DNA of 64,000 bases, taken from contig NC_065404.1 in assembly GCF_024362695.1 (NCBI RefSeq), positions 6,426,604 through 6,490,603 of the forward strand, in the 5' to 3' direction. The translations under genes and the position numbers were made by a program. This DNA is from Pectinophora gossypiella (lineage: Eukaryota; Arthropoda; Insecta; Lepidoptera; Gelechiidae). The notes under the pieces are model-generated. The model worked only from the letters and a program-made list of their open reading frames with translations. It was not told the DNA's origin and did not search any database. Positions 53,707-64,000 of this stretch are shown here, piece by piece; the first letter of the stretch is position 1; each line of letters opens with the position of its first letter.

Positions 53707-56700
53707 TTAAATTTTAATATCATTAGTATTAATAAACATACTTAATAAACGATAGACTGAAGGATTATTTGAAGATAAAAGGATCTGGATAGAAGTAGGA
53801 AAAGGAATGTGTAAATGTGTAAGTCCCTGAAAAAGTTGAGCATTATCATATTTAGGACAATTCAGGAAGATGTGATCCACATCCTCCACCTCACCACACT
53901 CACATAAAGCACTGTCCACTATATGAAATTTAGCTAGATGAGCAGACGTACAAACGTGACCTAATCTCATACGAGTCAGGATGCACGATGCCGTCTTGCC
54001 CAACAGCAACCGCGAGAACCAGGGTTTTGCAGGAATTTCACGTTGGATAGATGCGAAATATTTTCCTTTTGTTTGAGAACTGACAGACCACACTTCCCTC
54101 CACGAATCACGTAGATACACTCTGGGTAGAGCAAGAAGGTCATGAGGGTAGATTTTATAGTAAGCCATATCTCCACAATCAATGGCGTCATTAGCAAGCC
54201 TATCAGCCTGTTCGTTTCCACGGATACCCCTATGTCCCGGAATCCAGGCAAAAATAATCGAAAATCCCTTTGCAGCACACTGAACAATCATGTTTCTGGT
54301 TTCTATTATCAATGGACTAATAAGTTTTGTTTTAAATAAAAATTTAGATAGAGATTGTAGAGCGCTCATTGAGTCTGAAAAGATTATAGTTTTCCTAAGT
54401 TTTGCTAAAAGTACATACTCAACCGCTTTATACAGACCAAAAACTTCACCAGTAAAAACAGAACTCTCAGGAGGTAATTTAATCTTTTGAACTATATCGT
54501 ATTGTGAGTGATATATGCCAACACCTACTTTATTATCTGTGGATCGTTTGGACGCATCACTAAAAACATGATGCCAACTGTCAGTGCTATTGTCAAATTC
54601 CGTGTCTAGAACGAAATTGAAAACATTGGATGCCTCAAAAGTTTGTTTAGTTATACCCAAGTTTAAACGAACATCAGGTTTATAAACAAGGGCTTCATAG
54701 TTTGAGGTGTAAAGAGGGAAACATATTGAGTTATGAATTGGCGTATCAATTGACAGTAATTTTTGATAACTATTAATTAAACAAGGAGTGCATTTATGAG
54801 TCCAGTAACTTGAGGAGTTGACTTCTTCAGAGAGGATTTTTAGCTTGGTTAAAAGTGGGTGGTCACCTAGTTGTAAACAACGGTATAAATAACTATCTGA
54901 AAGAAACTGCCGCCTCAGTTGTAAAGGGGGTTCAACACACTCGACTTGCATTGCATTAATAGGGCTAGTCTTCATTGCGCCCAGAACAATCCTTAAAGCT
55001 ACCGATTGTATTTTATCTAGTTTATTTAAAGCAGCAGCACTACATGGTTCCAGCAAAAAAGATCCATAATCAATCACACTCCTGATTAGTGCATTATAAA
55101 TGATTCTCAGAGAAGTAGGATGAGCGCCCCACCATACACCTCTGAGGCATTTAATAATATTAAGATTCCGTTCACATTTAGCCTCAATATAATTGCAATG
55201 TGGGATACCAGTAAGTTTGGAATCCAGTATAACTCCTAAAAATTTACATTGTAAACTTACAGGCATGGGGATATTATCATAAAAAACATTAATTTCAGGG
55301 GGAGATCTCATACGAGAAAAAAGCACTACATTGCTTTTGGAAACGGATAATTCTAAGCCATTATCATTCAGCCAACCCTTCAATATACCAAGAGATGTTG
55401 TAAGTGTGTTACATAAATTAGAAACAGATTTACCTGAACAATACAATAAAAGATCATCTGCATACTGTAAAATATTAACTGAGTTACTTAAGGAATCCTC
55501 TAAATCATAAGTATATACATTATATAGTAAAGGGCTCAGCACTGAGCCTTGAGGTAAGCCCTGCCAAACAACTCTAGATATCTGGGACCCATCTAGTGTA
55601 ACACTTATAGATCTCTCTGACAGCATTCTAATAATAAATGAAGTGAGCATTTCCGGAACATTTAATGATTTTAATTTCTTATGAAGAATAGAAATAACAA
55701 CATTATCATAGGCACCTTTAATGTCTAAAAAAGCAGAGAGGATGGATTCATTTTTTGAAAATGCCAGTCTAATGTCAGTCATAAACAGACTCAAACTATC
55801 AGAAGTACTTCTGCCCTTTCTGAAGCCGAACTGACTTTCAGAGAGCAATCTATTGCTTTCTAAATACCATTCTAGCCTATTTTTGACTAAATGTTCTGCC
55901 AATTTGGCCAGTACAGAAGATAAAACAACAGGTCGGTAAGAAGAAGCGTCAGAAGGAGGTTTCTTTGGTTTTAAGATAGGTATTACTAACTGGGACCTCC
56001 ATGAGAGAGGAATGTTGCCAGACAACATAATAGAATTTATAATATTTAAGAAGTAATTTAAAGTTTTATCACTGCTGTTACAGAAAAAGGAATAGGGTAT
56101 ACCGTCTTGACCGGGTGACGTGTCAATTAAACTTGTTAAAATGCCTTTAATTTCAGACATGGAAAAAGGTGAATTTAATCCTGATAAATTATTAGAAATT
56201 GAAGTTGGCAAGCACTGAATTTGTAACTCGGGAACTGAAGAAGGAGCTAGATTATCTAGGAATTGTTCAGCTAGCTCTGAAGATAGAGAGCCTCTAGATG
56301 ATGGATTAACACCCATCCTGAATCTCCTAACGCTTTGCCAAACAACAGAAACATTAACATCTGGACAAATATTATTACAGAATCTTCTCCATCCCTCAAA
56401 CTTCTTCTTTTTCAAAAATTTACGAGTGTCCCGTGCCACTTGACAGTAAAGCTCATAGTTCACAGATGTCATTAAACAGGAATAAACCCTTTCTGCTTCC
56501 CTCCTTCTTTTTATAGCCTCTGTGCACTCGTTGTCCCACCAAGGTGGACAGGGGATTTTTCTGGAGCCGCCCACTTTAATTGGGAATAAAGCATCTGCAA
56601 CCTCAATCATGACTTTGACAAGAGCCTCAGAGCAAGCCATCTCATTACCCATACAGACAGAAGGGAGGTTTGAAACTTTACTGTCAACTTGCTGACTAAA

Positions 56701-57450
56701 TGCAGACCAATCACTAGGTAATCTATATTTCATACGGGGAGTAGGTTTCGGAGCTATCATTGGATGTAACGAAGGAAACTTAATAGTTATGGGATGATGG
56801 TCACTTCCACAAGTAGAAGGGTGAACTGACCACGAAAGAATAGAAGCAAGATTAGGCGTGCATATAGAGAGATCTGGAGCACTAGGGCCCTCGTCAGGGC
56901 CAGTACGCCGAGTAGGAGTACCATCATTTAAAATACAGAGATTGAGAGAATTTAAAATTCGCAACATTTCTTCTCCATAAAAAATATGTCTAGATGAACC
57001 TCCCCATGCTGGGTGCTGGCCATTAAAATCACCTAGTACTAAAAAAGGGCTTGGTATACATTTAAATATATTAGTGAGATCACTATACAAAGCTAAAGTA
57101 GGATGAGCAATATATACAGAAACTATACACACATTATTTACAGAGATAGCAATGGCTTCAACACCATTATTTACAGGAGGAAGAGATATTTGTTTGTAAG
57201 GAACAGAACTATTGATAAGGATGGCAACACCACCATGCGCATCACTAGCTCTGTCCTTCCTAAGAATATTAAAACCTGATATTCTAAAAGAATATTCAGG
57301 CAAAAGCCATGTCTCTGAGAGACAGACTATTGAAGGATTATATTTATTAATTAAAAATATTATTTCAGGTTTTTTATCAGCAGCACTTCTACAATTCCAC
57401 TGTAGGAGTACCTGATCCATTATTGGGATTGATAGACACAGTGTTTTCAA
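53707..57450 (-). CDS. LINE ORF2: endonuclease, reverse transcriptase, RNase H (open)
   Basis: The 1247-residue polyprotein drives retrotransposition. The N-terminal APE-type endonuclease shows LLQWNCRS, LSETWLLPEYSF, LGDFNGQHPAWGG and GSDHHPITIKF. The reverse transcriptase core has FLDIKGAYDNVV, GLPQGSVLSPLLYNVY and LQYADDLLLY. An RNase H follows (FSDASKRS, FTGEVFGLYKAVEY, FSDSMSALQSL, AWIPGHRGIRGNEQADR). A C-terminal zinc-knuckle-like CECGEVEDVDHIFLNCP closes it. An RNase H after the RT points to the I superfamily (I, LOA or related clades). No stops or frameshifts interrupt it. It overlaps ORF1 by 62 nt in another frame. Confidence 0.92.
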   Translation of the reverse strand: MKTLCLSIPIMDQVLLQWNCRSAADKKPEIIFLINKYNPSIVCLSETWLLPEYSFRISGFNILRKDRASDAHGGVAILINSSVPYKQISLPPVNNGVEAIAISVNNVCIVSVYIAHPTLALYSDLTNIFKCIPSPFLVLGDFNGQHPAWGGSSRHIFYGEEMLRILNSLNLCILNDGTPTRRTGPDEGPSAPDLSICTPNLASILSWSVHPSTCGSDHHPITIKFPSLHPMIAPKPTPRMKYRLPSDWSAFSQQVDSKVSNLPSVCMGNEMACSEALVKVMIEVADALFPIKVGGSRKIPCPPWWDNECTEAIKRRREAERVYSCLMTSVNYELYCQVARDTRKFLKKKKFEGWRRFCNNICPDVNVSVVWQSVRRFRMGVNPSSRGSLSSELAEQFLDNLAPSSVPELQIQCLPTSISNNLSGLNSPFSMSEIKGILTSLIDTSPGQDGIPYSFFCNSSDKTLNYFLNIINSIMLSGNIPLSWRSQLVIPILKPKKPPSDASSYRPVVLSSVLAKLAEHLVKNRLEWYLESNRLLSESQFGFRKGRSTSDSLSLFMTDIRLAFSKNESILSAFLDIKGAYDNVVISILHKKLKSLNVPEMLTSFIIRMLSERSISVTLDGSQISRVVWQGLPQGSVLSPLLYNVYTYDLEDSLSNSVNILQYADDLLLYCSGKSVSNLCNTLTTSLGILKGWLNDNGLELSVSKSNVVLFSRMRSPPEINVFYDNIPMPVSLQCKFLGVILDSKLTGIPHCNYIEAKCERNLNIIKCLRGVWWGAHPTSLRIIYNALIRSVIDYGSFLLEPCSAAALNKLDKIQSVALRIVLGAMKTSPINAMQVECVEPPLQLRRQFLSDSYLYRCLQLGDHPLLTKLKILSEEVNSSSYWTHKCTPCLINSYQKLLSIDTPIHNSICFPLYTSNYEALVYKPDVRLNLGITKQTFEASNVFNFVLDTEFDNSTDSWHHVFSDASKRSTDNKVGVGIYHSQYDIVQKIKLPPESSVFTGEVFGLYKAVEYVLLAKLRKTIIFSDSMSALQSLSKFLFKTKLISPLIIETRNMIVQCAAKGFSIIFAWIPGHRGIRGNEQADRLANDAIDCGDMAYYKIYPHDLLALPRVYLRDSWREVWSVSSQTKGKYFASIQREIPAKPWFSRLLLGKTASCILTRMRLGHVCTSAHLAKFHIVDSALCECGEVEDVDHIFLNCPKYDNAQLFQGLTHLHIPFPTSIQILLSSNNPSVYRLLSMFINTNDIKI

Positions 57451-58933
57451 TTAGTTGGGCAACGTGGGACGGTATAGAATTGGTGGGAATTAAACTGGAT
57501 TTAAACAAAAGCTCAATAAGAGACAAAATTAATTTCGCTATGGGTTGGTTTGATTTATCATTTTCTGAGTTATCATTTTTCAGAGCAGAACCATTTGGTG
57601 AAGATAGAGGTATATCATAATCTTTTATTAGAGATGCATGTGCAGCCCGGTCATACCCAGCCGAAGGCGTAGGAGGAGCACGAGGCTTAAGGAAAACTGT
57701 TTTTTTATATGAGCTGGAAGATGGGGACAATCGAGCTGCTGGGTTAGCAGCCTCATCTTGAGATTGTTTATGTTGCGAAGTTCTAAGAACGTCAGCAAAA
57801 GATTTGGAGACAACGGGGTGTAATTTGGAAGCCTCTAAATATGAGATGCAGTTTTGAGCCATTGACACTTTGATATTTTTTTGTCGGGAAAATTCAGGAC
57901 AAGCCTTACTAGTGGCAAAATGATAACCAGAACAAAGACAGCATGATCCATCCTCTTGTTCTACTGAACAAGATTCGGCAGTGTGACCTTGCCCACATTT
58001 ATAACAGCGAGGCTTGGAGCGGCATTGAGCCTTTGTATGACCAAAACGGCAGCAGCTGTAACATTGAATGGTTGGATAAATGTACAAGTCGACAGTCAAT
58101 GGAGTATAGCACATAAACACACGTTTTGGTAGTACTTGTCCATCGAAAGTTAAAACAACTGTTTCAGTGTTAGTAAATTCTGGAGACCCATTTATAATTT
58201 TTTTACTTTTAATTCTCCTAGCTTTAAGAACTTTCCCACATCCAATGGGGACACTCACATTATCCAAAATCTCATCCTCAGGCCAGTCAGCAGGGACACC
58301 CCTGACAACACCCATCCGTGTGATAATAAAGGTTGGAATGAAAGCTCTCAAACTATGGCTGGCAAGGCAAGGATTTTCAATAAAAGCGTTAGCATCAGAA
58401 TATGTGGAAAAGGCCATGGATAGTCTATTTCTGCCGATCCGTTTCAAGCTACCGTTCACTATGTTTTTAATCATATTTTTCTTTAGAACGCTGCCAAACT
58501 GAATGGGATGCAGTGAAACAGGATCGTCAGGAGTAGACTGCTCCTTTTGAATGTGCACCACATAGGGTGCTAGGTCGGAAGAAACATATTTCCTACCAAC
58601 TTGCTGTTGCTGCTGGGTTTGCTGATTAGTTACTGTGACTGTTGGTGGTGGAGGTGGAGGATCAGGTATTGTTGATAAAAGAGAATTGTCTTCGTCAGAA
58701 TTGCAATTGCACTTGTCTACACCCGAAACGTTTTTACTATTTTTACTTTTGCGCTTTTTGTTGCAATGTTTGCAAATCTTTCTCAAGGGTCTTACACGTT
58801 TTCTGACTTGAGAGGAGCACCCGTCCTCCGTATCCATTGACGAAGTATCGTCAACAATAACTTCCATCCCTACATGAGGGACACGATGACGATCCCGGCC
58901 GCCACCGGGGTCGTCGGGGGGATCAACCCCCAT
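57389..58933 (-). CDS. LINE ORF1: gag-like nucleic-acid-binding protein (open)
   Basis: The 514-residue protein is encoded upstream of and overlapping ORF2. Three CCHC-type zinc knuckles lie near residues 290-345 (CYSCCRFGHTKAQC, CYKCGQGHTAESC, CCLCSGYHFATSKACPEF). An N-terminal basic segment (KRVRPLRKICKHCNKKRKSK) and a central RRM-like region (VRGVPADWPEDEILDNV) precede them. This architecture is the ORF1 of I/jockey-type LINEs and forms the ribonucleoprotein with the element RNA. The ATG at 58,933 is the first in the frame, close to the element's 5' end. Confidence 0.88.
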   Translation of the reverse strand: MGVDPPDDPGGGRDRHRVPHVGMEVIVDDTSSMDTEDGCSSQVRKRVRPLRKICKHCNKKRKSKNSKNVSGVDKCNCNSDEDNSLLSTIPDPPPPPPTVTVTNQQTQQQQQVGRKYVSSDLAPYVVHIQKEQSTPDDPVSLHPIQFGSVLKKNMIKNIVNGSLKRIGRNRLSMAFSTYSDANAFIENPCLASHSLRAFIPTFIITRMGVVRGVPADWPEDEILDNVSVPIGCGKVLKARRIKSKKIINGSPEFTNTETVVLTFDGQVLPKRVFMCYTPLTVDLYIYPTIQCYSCCRFGHTKAQCRSKPRCYKCGQGHTAESCSVEQEDGSCCLCSGYHFATSKACPEFSRQKNIKVSMAQNCISYLEASKLHPVVSKSFADVLRTSQHKQSQDEAANPAARLSPSSSSYKKTVFLKPRAPPTPSAGYDRAAHASLIKDYDIPLSSPNGSALKNDNSENDKSNQPIAKLILSLIELLFKSSLIPTNSIPSHVAQLIENTVSINPNNGSGTPTVEL

Positions 58934-59480
58934 AGTAAAAAGAAAAACTCACTTACCACTACACAGCAGCAAGTATTTTAGAAGAATATATATAAATATG
59001 AATTAACAGATAAAATAATACAGAAATACTCCACTGAACCCACACGAAATCAATTAAATTAAATTTTCACTAAAAAACACGACCGCCAATTTCGGAAGTT
59101 TCCCGCGCTTCTACATACAAATAGTGAATAGCTACCATTCTACCACAGACCAAGTAGAGATGCTACGCATCAGACGGAAATGTTCCATAGTATCTATCTA
59201 TTTTCTTTGTTTTTGGCTGCATCGTTCAGAAACGATGATTCTGCCAACGTCAAGGTTCAAGAGAAAATACTTAACATTAAAATATAATTTTGATCGGTTA
59301 GGTTAAAATAATCGGTGGATAGTCCAATGGTGAAGATTGAACCTAGAAAATAACAACACAATTTGTTAGTATGACATTACAAAACACAGGGTTTAAGTTT
59401 GCGGAACAAGGAATGAAGGTTAAGACCAGACAAAAAAAAAAAAAAAAAAATATAAAAAAAAAAATACGTATATATATAAA
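58934..59480. other. LINE 5' end and flank; A/T-rich simple sequence
   Basis: The LINE 5' UTR probably ends near 59,080-59,110 (GAAGTTTCCCGCGCTTC), but no target duplication was found to fix it. Bases 59,425-59,480 are a (A)n/(TATA)n stretch that leads into the next element. No gene was seen. Confidence 0.4.
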
Positions 59481-60929
59481 CTAGATGTCGCGTGGTTCGC
59501 TCGCAGCAAGCTGCTCGCGTGTCTTGTTTTCCCGCCACTTTTTTACCGCGATAGAATTTGACCAAGACTTCAATAGGTCTCGTGAAATCAAAAAAGTTCT
59601 AGGTGCTATAGTTTTGCCAGGCCGTAGGGTGTCTCCCTGATGCGGAGCAGTTTTCTAAGATGACGTTCCGATCACACCCCTATACATATTTTTTACACCC
59701 GATACATTTTCTGGAAAAACAAAATTTTGTATGGCGGCCATCTTGTTTTTCGGCCATTTTCTTTTTTTTTCACCGGCGATAAAATTTGACCAAGACTTAA
59801 ATAGGTCTCGTGAAATCAAAAAAGTTCTAGGTGCTATAGTTTTGCCAGGCCGTAGAGTGTCTCCCTGATGCGGAGCAGTTTTCCAAGATGACGTTCCGAT
59901 CACACCGGCGACAATATTTGACCAAGATTTAAATAGGTTTCGTGAAAAATTTATTGCTCCAGGTTTTATAGTTTTGCCAGGCCGTAGGGTGTCTCCCTGA
60001 TGCGGAGCAGTTTTTTAAGATCGAGCAGTATTGAAATACTCAACATGACTATCCGATCACATCCCTATACATCATGTTTACCCCCGAGGCATTTTCAGGA
60101 AAAACGAAAAATTTGTATGGCGGCCATCTTGATTTTCCATTTTGATTTTTTTCACCGGCAACTAAATTTGACTAAAATTTAAATAGGTTACGTGAAAAAA
60201 ATATTGCTCCAGGTATTATAGTTTTGCCAGGCCGTAGGGTGTCTCCCTGATGCGGAGCAGTTTTTCAAGATCGAGCAGTATTGAAATACTCAACATGACG
60301 ATCCAATCACATCCCTATACATAATTTTTACCTTCGAGGCATTTTCGGGAAAAACGAAAATTTTGTATGGCGGCCATCTTGTTTTTCCGCCATTTTGGTT
60401 TTTTTTCGGCGGGGATTGGATTTGACCAAGATTTAAATATGTCATGCGAAAACAAAATTGCTCCAGGTTTTGTAGTTTTGCCAGGCCGTAGGGTGTCTCC
60501 CTGATGCGGAGCAGTTTTTCAAGATTGAGAACATTTTCCGTTCTCGACAAGACACTCAGATTACATCCCCATACACAGTTTTTACCCCCGAGACATTTTC
60601 TGGAAAAATAAAATTTTGTATGGCGGCCATCTTGTTTTTCCGCCATTTTGATTTTTTTCCACCAGAAATTGGATTTGACCAGGATTTAAATAGGTTGTGC
60701 GAAAAAAGAATCGTTCCAGGTGCGATAGTTTTGCCAGACTGTAGGGTGTCTCCCTGATGCGGAGCAGTTTTCCAAGATCTGGGATTTTTCCCATACTCAC
60801 CGGGAGGTCCCGATCACACCCCCCATACATCATTTTCACCCCCCGACGCTCCTTCTGGGAGAACAACCCTGTCAGTGAGTCAGTCAGTGAGTCAGTCAGT
60901 CAGTGGGTTTGTAGCTATATATAGTATAA
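59481..60929. mobile_element. Repeat-built element, copy A (~252-bp internal units)
   Basis: It starts CTAGATGTCGCGTGGTTCGC (then TCGCAGCAAGCTGCTCGCG) and ends in a TCAG/TGAG microsatellite followed by GTTTGTAGCTATATATAGTA. The interior is a head-to-tail array of ~252-bp units, each with GTATGGCGGCCATCTTG and GGTGTCTCCCTGATGCGGAG. Several units are open on the minus strand (KTRWPPYKI-type reading), which is not convincing as coding. The class is unknown. Confidence 0.7.
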
Positions 60930-62240
60930 CTAGATTTCGCGTGGTTCGCTCGCAGCAAGCTGCTCGCGTGTCCTGTATTAGTTCGAAGCTTTGTATGGCG
61001 GCCATCTTGTTTTCGTGAAATCAAAAAAGTTCTAGGTGCTATAGTTTTGCCAGGCCGTAGGGTGTCTCCCTGATGCGGAGCAGTTTTCCAAGATGACGTT
61101 CCGATCACACCCCAATACATCATTTTTACCTCTGAGACATTTTCTGGAAAAACAAAAATTTGTATGGCGGCCATCTTGTTTTTCGGCCATTTTGTTTTTT
61201 TTTTCACTGGCGATAAAATTTGACCAAGACTTTAATAGGCTTCGTGAAAACAAAAAAGTTCCATGTGCGATAGTTTCGCCAGGCTGTAGGGTGTCTCCCT
61301 GATGCGGAGCAGCTTTCGAAGATCGAAAAGTATTTCCATACTCAACATGATGTTTCGTTCACATTCTTCATACATCATTTTTACCCCCGAGGCATTTTCG
61401 GGAAAATCGAAAATTTTGTATGGCGGCCATCTTTTTTTCCCGCCATTTTGATTTTTTTTCAACTACGAGAGAATTTGACCAAGAATTAAATAGGTTTCGT
61501 GAAAACAAAATAGGTCAGGATGCGATAGTTTCGCCAGGCCGTGGGGGTGTCTCCCTGATGCGGAGCAGTTTTCGAAGATCCAGCAGTATTTTCATACTCG
61601 ACATGACGTTCCGATCACACGTCCTATACTTCATTTTTATCCCCGAGGCATTTTCTGGAAAAACGAAAATTTTGTATGGCGGCCATCTTGTTTTTCCGCC
61701 ATTTTGATTTTTTTTCACCGGCACATAAATTTGACCAATATTTAAATAGGTATCGTGAAAACTAAAAAGTTCCACGTGCGATAGTTTCACCAGGCCGTAG
61801 GGTGTCTCCCTGATGCGGAGCAGTTTTTCAAGATCGAGAAGTATTTCCATACTCAACAAGACGTTCCGATTACAACCCCATTCACAGTTTTTACCCCCGA
61901 GGCATTTTCTGGAAAAACATTTTTTTGTATGGCGGCCATCTTGTTTTTCCGCCATTTTGATTTTTTTTCACCAGTGATTGAATTTGACCAGGAATTAAGT
62001 AGGTTTTGTGGAAAAAGAATCGTTCTAGGTGCGATAGTTGCGCCAGGCCGTAGGGTGTCTTCCTGATGCGGAGCAGTTTTCCAAGATCTGGAAGTTTTCC
62101 CATACTCACCGGAAGGTCCAGATCACATTCCCCATACACCATTTTTACCCCCCGACGCTCCTTCTGGGAGAACAATTATGTCAGTGAGTGAGTGAGTGAG
62201 TCAGTCAGTCAGTGGGTTTGTAGCTATATATATTATAACT
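60930..62240. mobile_element. Repeat-built element, copy B, directly abutting copy A
   Basis: It has the same start (CTAGATTTCGCGTGGTTCGC) and the same end (TCAGTCAGTCAGTGGGTTTG, then TAGCTATATATATTATAA) as copy A, in the same orientation. The end of A and start of B join at a TATAGTATAACTAGAT sequence, so one copy seems to have inserted at, or duplicated from, the other's end. Units average 251-258 bp. Confidence 0.7.
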
Positions 62241-62250
62241 ATGAAAATTA

Positions 62251-64000
62251 TTAGAGTTTTATGTTATTATATTTAATAAACCTAGATAAAATATTTATAA
62301 AAGGGGTATACACTAATGTGAGAAGAAAGTTAACATTTACAGGGCGGGGAATTTTAGGGGGTAGTACATCATATAAGGAAACATTCAGCCGGGGGCAATT
62401 AAAAAACAAGTGATCAAGAGTACCTTCCTCTTCTCCACATTCACACAGGGAATGATCGCGGATACGAAGCTTTGCCAGGAAAACAGGCGAACACACGTGT
62501 CCCAAACGAAGTCTGATTATGGTGGAACAAACAGGTTTGTCGAAATTGCGATATTTAAAAAACCATGGTTTTATGGGAACAAATGGCTGGATGCCACCAT
62601 AATGCTTACCCTTTATGAGCCTAGAATTGTTCCACCTTTCCGTCCATGATTTATGTAAATGTGGTTTAGCAAGGCAACGAATATCTCTAGAAAATTCTTT
62701 GTTATACACCTCTCTGCCCGTGCGGATAGCCTCCTTGGCGCATTGGTCAGCGATTTCATTTCCTGTTATGCCACTGTGGCTTGGGATCCATGCCAAAATA
62801 ACTTCAATCCCCGATTGTTGGCATTTAAATAAAACTTCCTTAATTTTGAGAGTCAGGTAAAAATTATCTTTCGAGTGAAATGGTTTTTTAATAATGTCCT
62901 GAAGGCAACTAAGAGAATCTGAAAACACAATTGATCTCGCCAGTTTATGAGATTCAATAAAGGTGACAGCTTCAAGTAAGGCAATAGACTCACCTGTAAA
63001 TATTGAACAATTAGATGGGCATTTATAATTAAGGATTATTTTATACTTTGGAATCCAGACCGCTGCTCCTACATTATCGGAATCCGAAATTTTAGATGCA
63101 TCTGTATAAAGGTGTAGCCAACCTGGCCAGTTCCTTTCAGAGATACTGTTGAAGTCTGCATTAGCTCCTGGAGAGTTCTTATTTATTTCCAAGTTTAAAA
63201 TAACCTTGGGGCAAAAAATGAGTATATTAAAATTAAATTCGAATATGGGGTTTTTTAGAGTCTGTTGTACTGTGGAGATGTCAATCTTTTTATATGAGTT
63301 AATTAATAAAGGCAAGTCTTTGTGTGACCAGTAGTTTAGATTCGTCAGAGAGTTTAGGGATTTTATTTTATTATGAAGAGGATGCGAAGAATTTTGAATA
63401 ATGTTAAAATAGTACCTATCTGACAGAAATTGTCGCCGTAGCTGCAGAGGAGCCTCGACGCATTCAATTTGAAGAGCATTTGTTGGGGATGACTTCATAG
63501 CTCCTGTAATTACACGTAAACATTTATATTGAATTTTATCAAGTTTACATAATGCCATCTTGTTACAGGGTTCCAGAATGAAGCAAGCGTAGTCGAAGTG
63601 ACTTCGAATAACAGCGTTATATAAAAGTTTTTGGCTGTATGGGTGGGACCCCCACCAAACTCCAGAGAGTGACCTGAGCACATTCATATTTTTTTCGCAC
63701 TTATTCGCAATGTAATTGAGATGGTGAATACCTTTCAATTTATCGTCTAGGATGACCCCTAAGAATTTGACGTTGTTTTGGATGGCTATGGGTTGATCGT
63801 TCACATGGATGTCAATTGGAGGAATGGAACGTTTACGGGTAAATACTACAGCACTACATTTGTGAACTGACAAGGACAGACCATGTTCATCGAGCCAGAT
63901 GTTAAGGTAGTGTAAGGCAGAATTGAGACGTGAGCTTGCTTCTAGAAATGATGATGAGCTGGCATATAAGACGATGTCGTCGGCATATTGTAAGATATTG
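62251..64000 (-). CDS. Second LINE, ORF2 3' part (RT end, RNase H), runs off window
   Basis: It is open from the right edge to a stop at 62,251. It starts within the RT active site (ILQYADDIVLYASSS near 63,960-64,000) and continues through FLGVILDDKLKGIHHLNYI, CLRVITGAMKSSPTNALQ and the RNase H (LYTDASKIS, FTGESIALLEAV, FSDSLSCLQDI, AWIPSHSGITGNEIADQCA). It ends with CECGEEEGTLDHLFFNCP. It is colinear with the LINE at 53.7-57.5 kb but clearly diverged, so it is a different family of the same clade. The endonuclease and ORF1 would be beyond 64,000. Confidence 0.88.
   Translation of the reverse strand, partial: NILQYADDIVLYASSSSFLEASSRLNSALHYLNIWLDEHGLSLSVHKCSAVVFTRKRSIPPIDIHVNDQPIAIQNNVKFLGVILDDKLKGIHHLNYIANKCEKNMNVLRSLSGVWWGSHPYSQKLLYNAVIRSHFDYACFILEPCNKMALCKLDKIQYKCLRVITGAMKSSPTNALQIECVEAPLQLRRQFLSDRYYFNIIQNSSHPLHNKIKSLNSLTNLNYWSHKDLPLLINSYKKIDISTVQQTLKNPIFEFNFNILIFCPKVILNLEINKNSPGANADFNSISERNWPGWLHLYTDASKISDSDNVGAAVWIPKYKIILNYKCPSNCSIFTGESIALLEAVTFIESHKLARSIVFSDSLSCLQDIIKKPFHSKDNFYLTLKIKEVLFKCQQSGIEVILAWIPSHSGITGNEIADQCAKEAIRTGREVYNKEFSRDIRCLAKPHLHKSWTERWNNSRLIKGKHYGGIQPFVPIKPWFFKYRNFDKPVCSTIIRLRLGHVCSPVFLAKLRIRDHSLCECGEEEGTLDHLFFNCPRLNVSLYDVLPPKIPRPVNVNFLLTLVYTPFINILSRFIKYNNIKL

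Noticed and set aside
59655..62175. Repeated minus-strand ORFs (KTRWPPYKI-like) in the 252-bp array
   Set aside because: They are partial, start and stop at different places in each unit, and lack any recognised domain; repeat composition explains them.

Overview
This is nuclear DNA from an insect, most likely a moth or butterfly (Lepidoptera). The evidence is compact GT-AG introns, AATAAA poly(A) signals, metazoan single-copy genes, tRNA-derived SINEs with a GGTTCGATTC B box, short palindromic MITEs, PIF/Harbinger DNA transposons and RNase H-carrying LINEs. No prokaryotic features are present. Exon coordinates were read by hand from splice sites, reading-frame continuity and remembered protein families; no search was run.

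Layout. (1) 1-13.84 kb, minus strand: phosphorylase kinase regulatory subunit beta (PHKB), 18 exons, with the 3' end off the left edge and the 5' end unresolved. Its introns hold most of the repeats of the left half: a 1.44-kb foldback element with a 9-bp target-site duplication, two palindromic MITEs, tRNA-derived SINEs and a Harbinger-like MITE. (2) 15.1-23.1 kb, plus strand: the deubiquitinase CYLD, 12 exons. It has a 68-bp minisatellite that copies an exon end together with its splice donor, and a decayed tandem copy of another exon. (3) 24.36-26.45 kb, minus: an ER protein O-glucosyltransferase (POGLUT2/3, KDELC type), divergent from (4) mitochondrial ribosomal protein uL3m at 26.8-29.1 kb, plus. 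(5) 29.56-30.97 kb, minus: an SS18/CREST-type BAF subunit. (6) 33.2-34.4 kb, plus: alpha-methylacyl-CoA racemase, whose stop lies 3 nt from the stop of (7) JMJD4 at 34.4-35.7 kb, minus. (8) 36.5-41.6 kb, plus: PCIF1, with an altered catalytic motif. (9) 44.4-45.6 kb, minus: MAF1, the Pol III repressor.

From 46.4 kb to the right edge the window is almost entirely mobile DNA. Two PIF/Harbinger elements lie head to tail and share one TTA target site (46.41-53.55 kb). They are followed by a two-ORF LINE with both frames open (53.7-58.9 kb), two head-to-tail copies of an element made of ~252-bp repeats (59.5-62.2 kb), and the 3' part of a second, related LINE that runs off the right edge.

The host genes do not form a pathway; they are housekeeping and regulatory genes in tight divergent and convergent pairs. 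The observations most worth checking are the donor-duplicating minisatellite and pseudoexon in CYLD, the PCIF1 motif change, the tandem Harbinger pair, and the foldback element with a 9-bp duplication.
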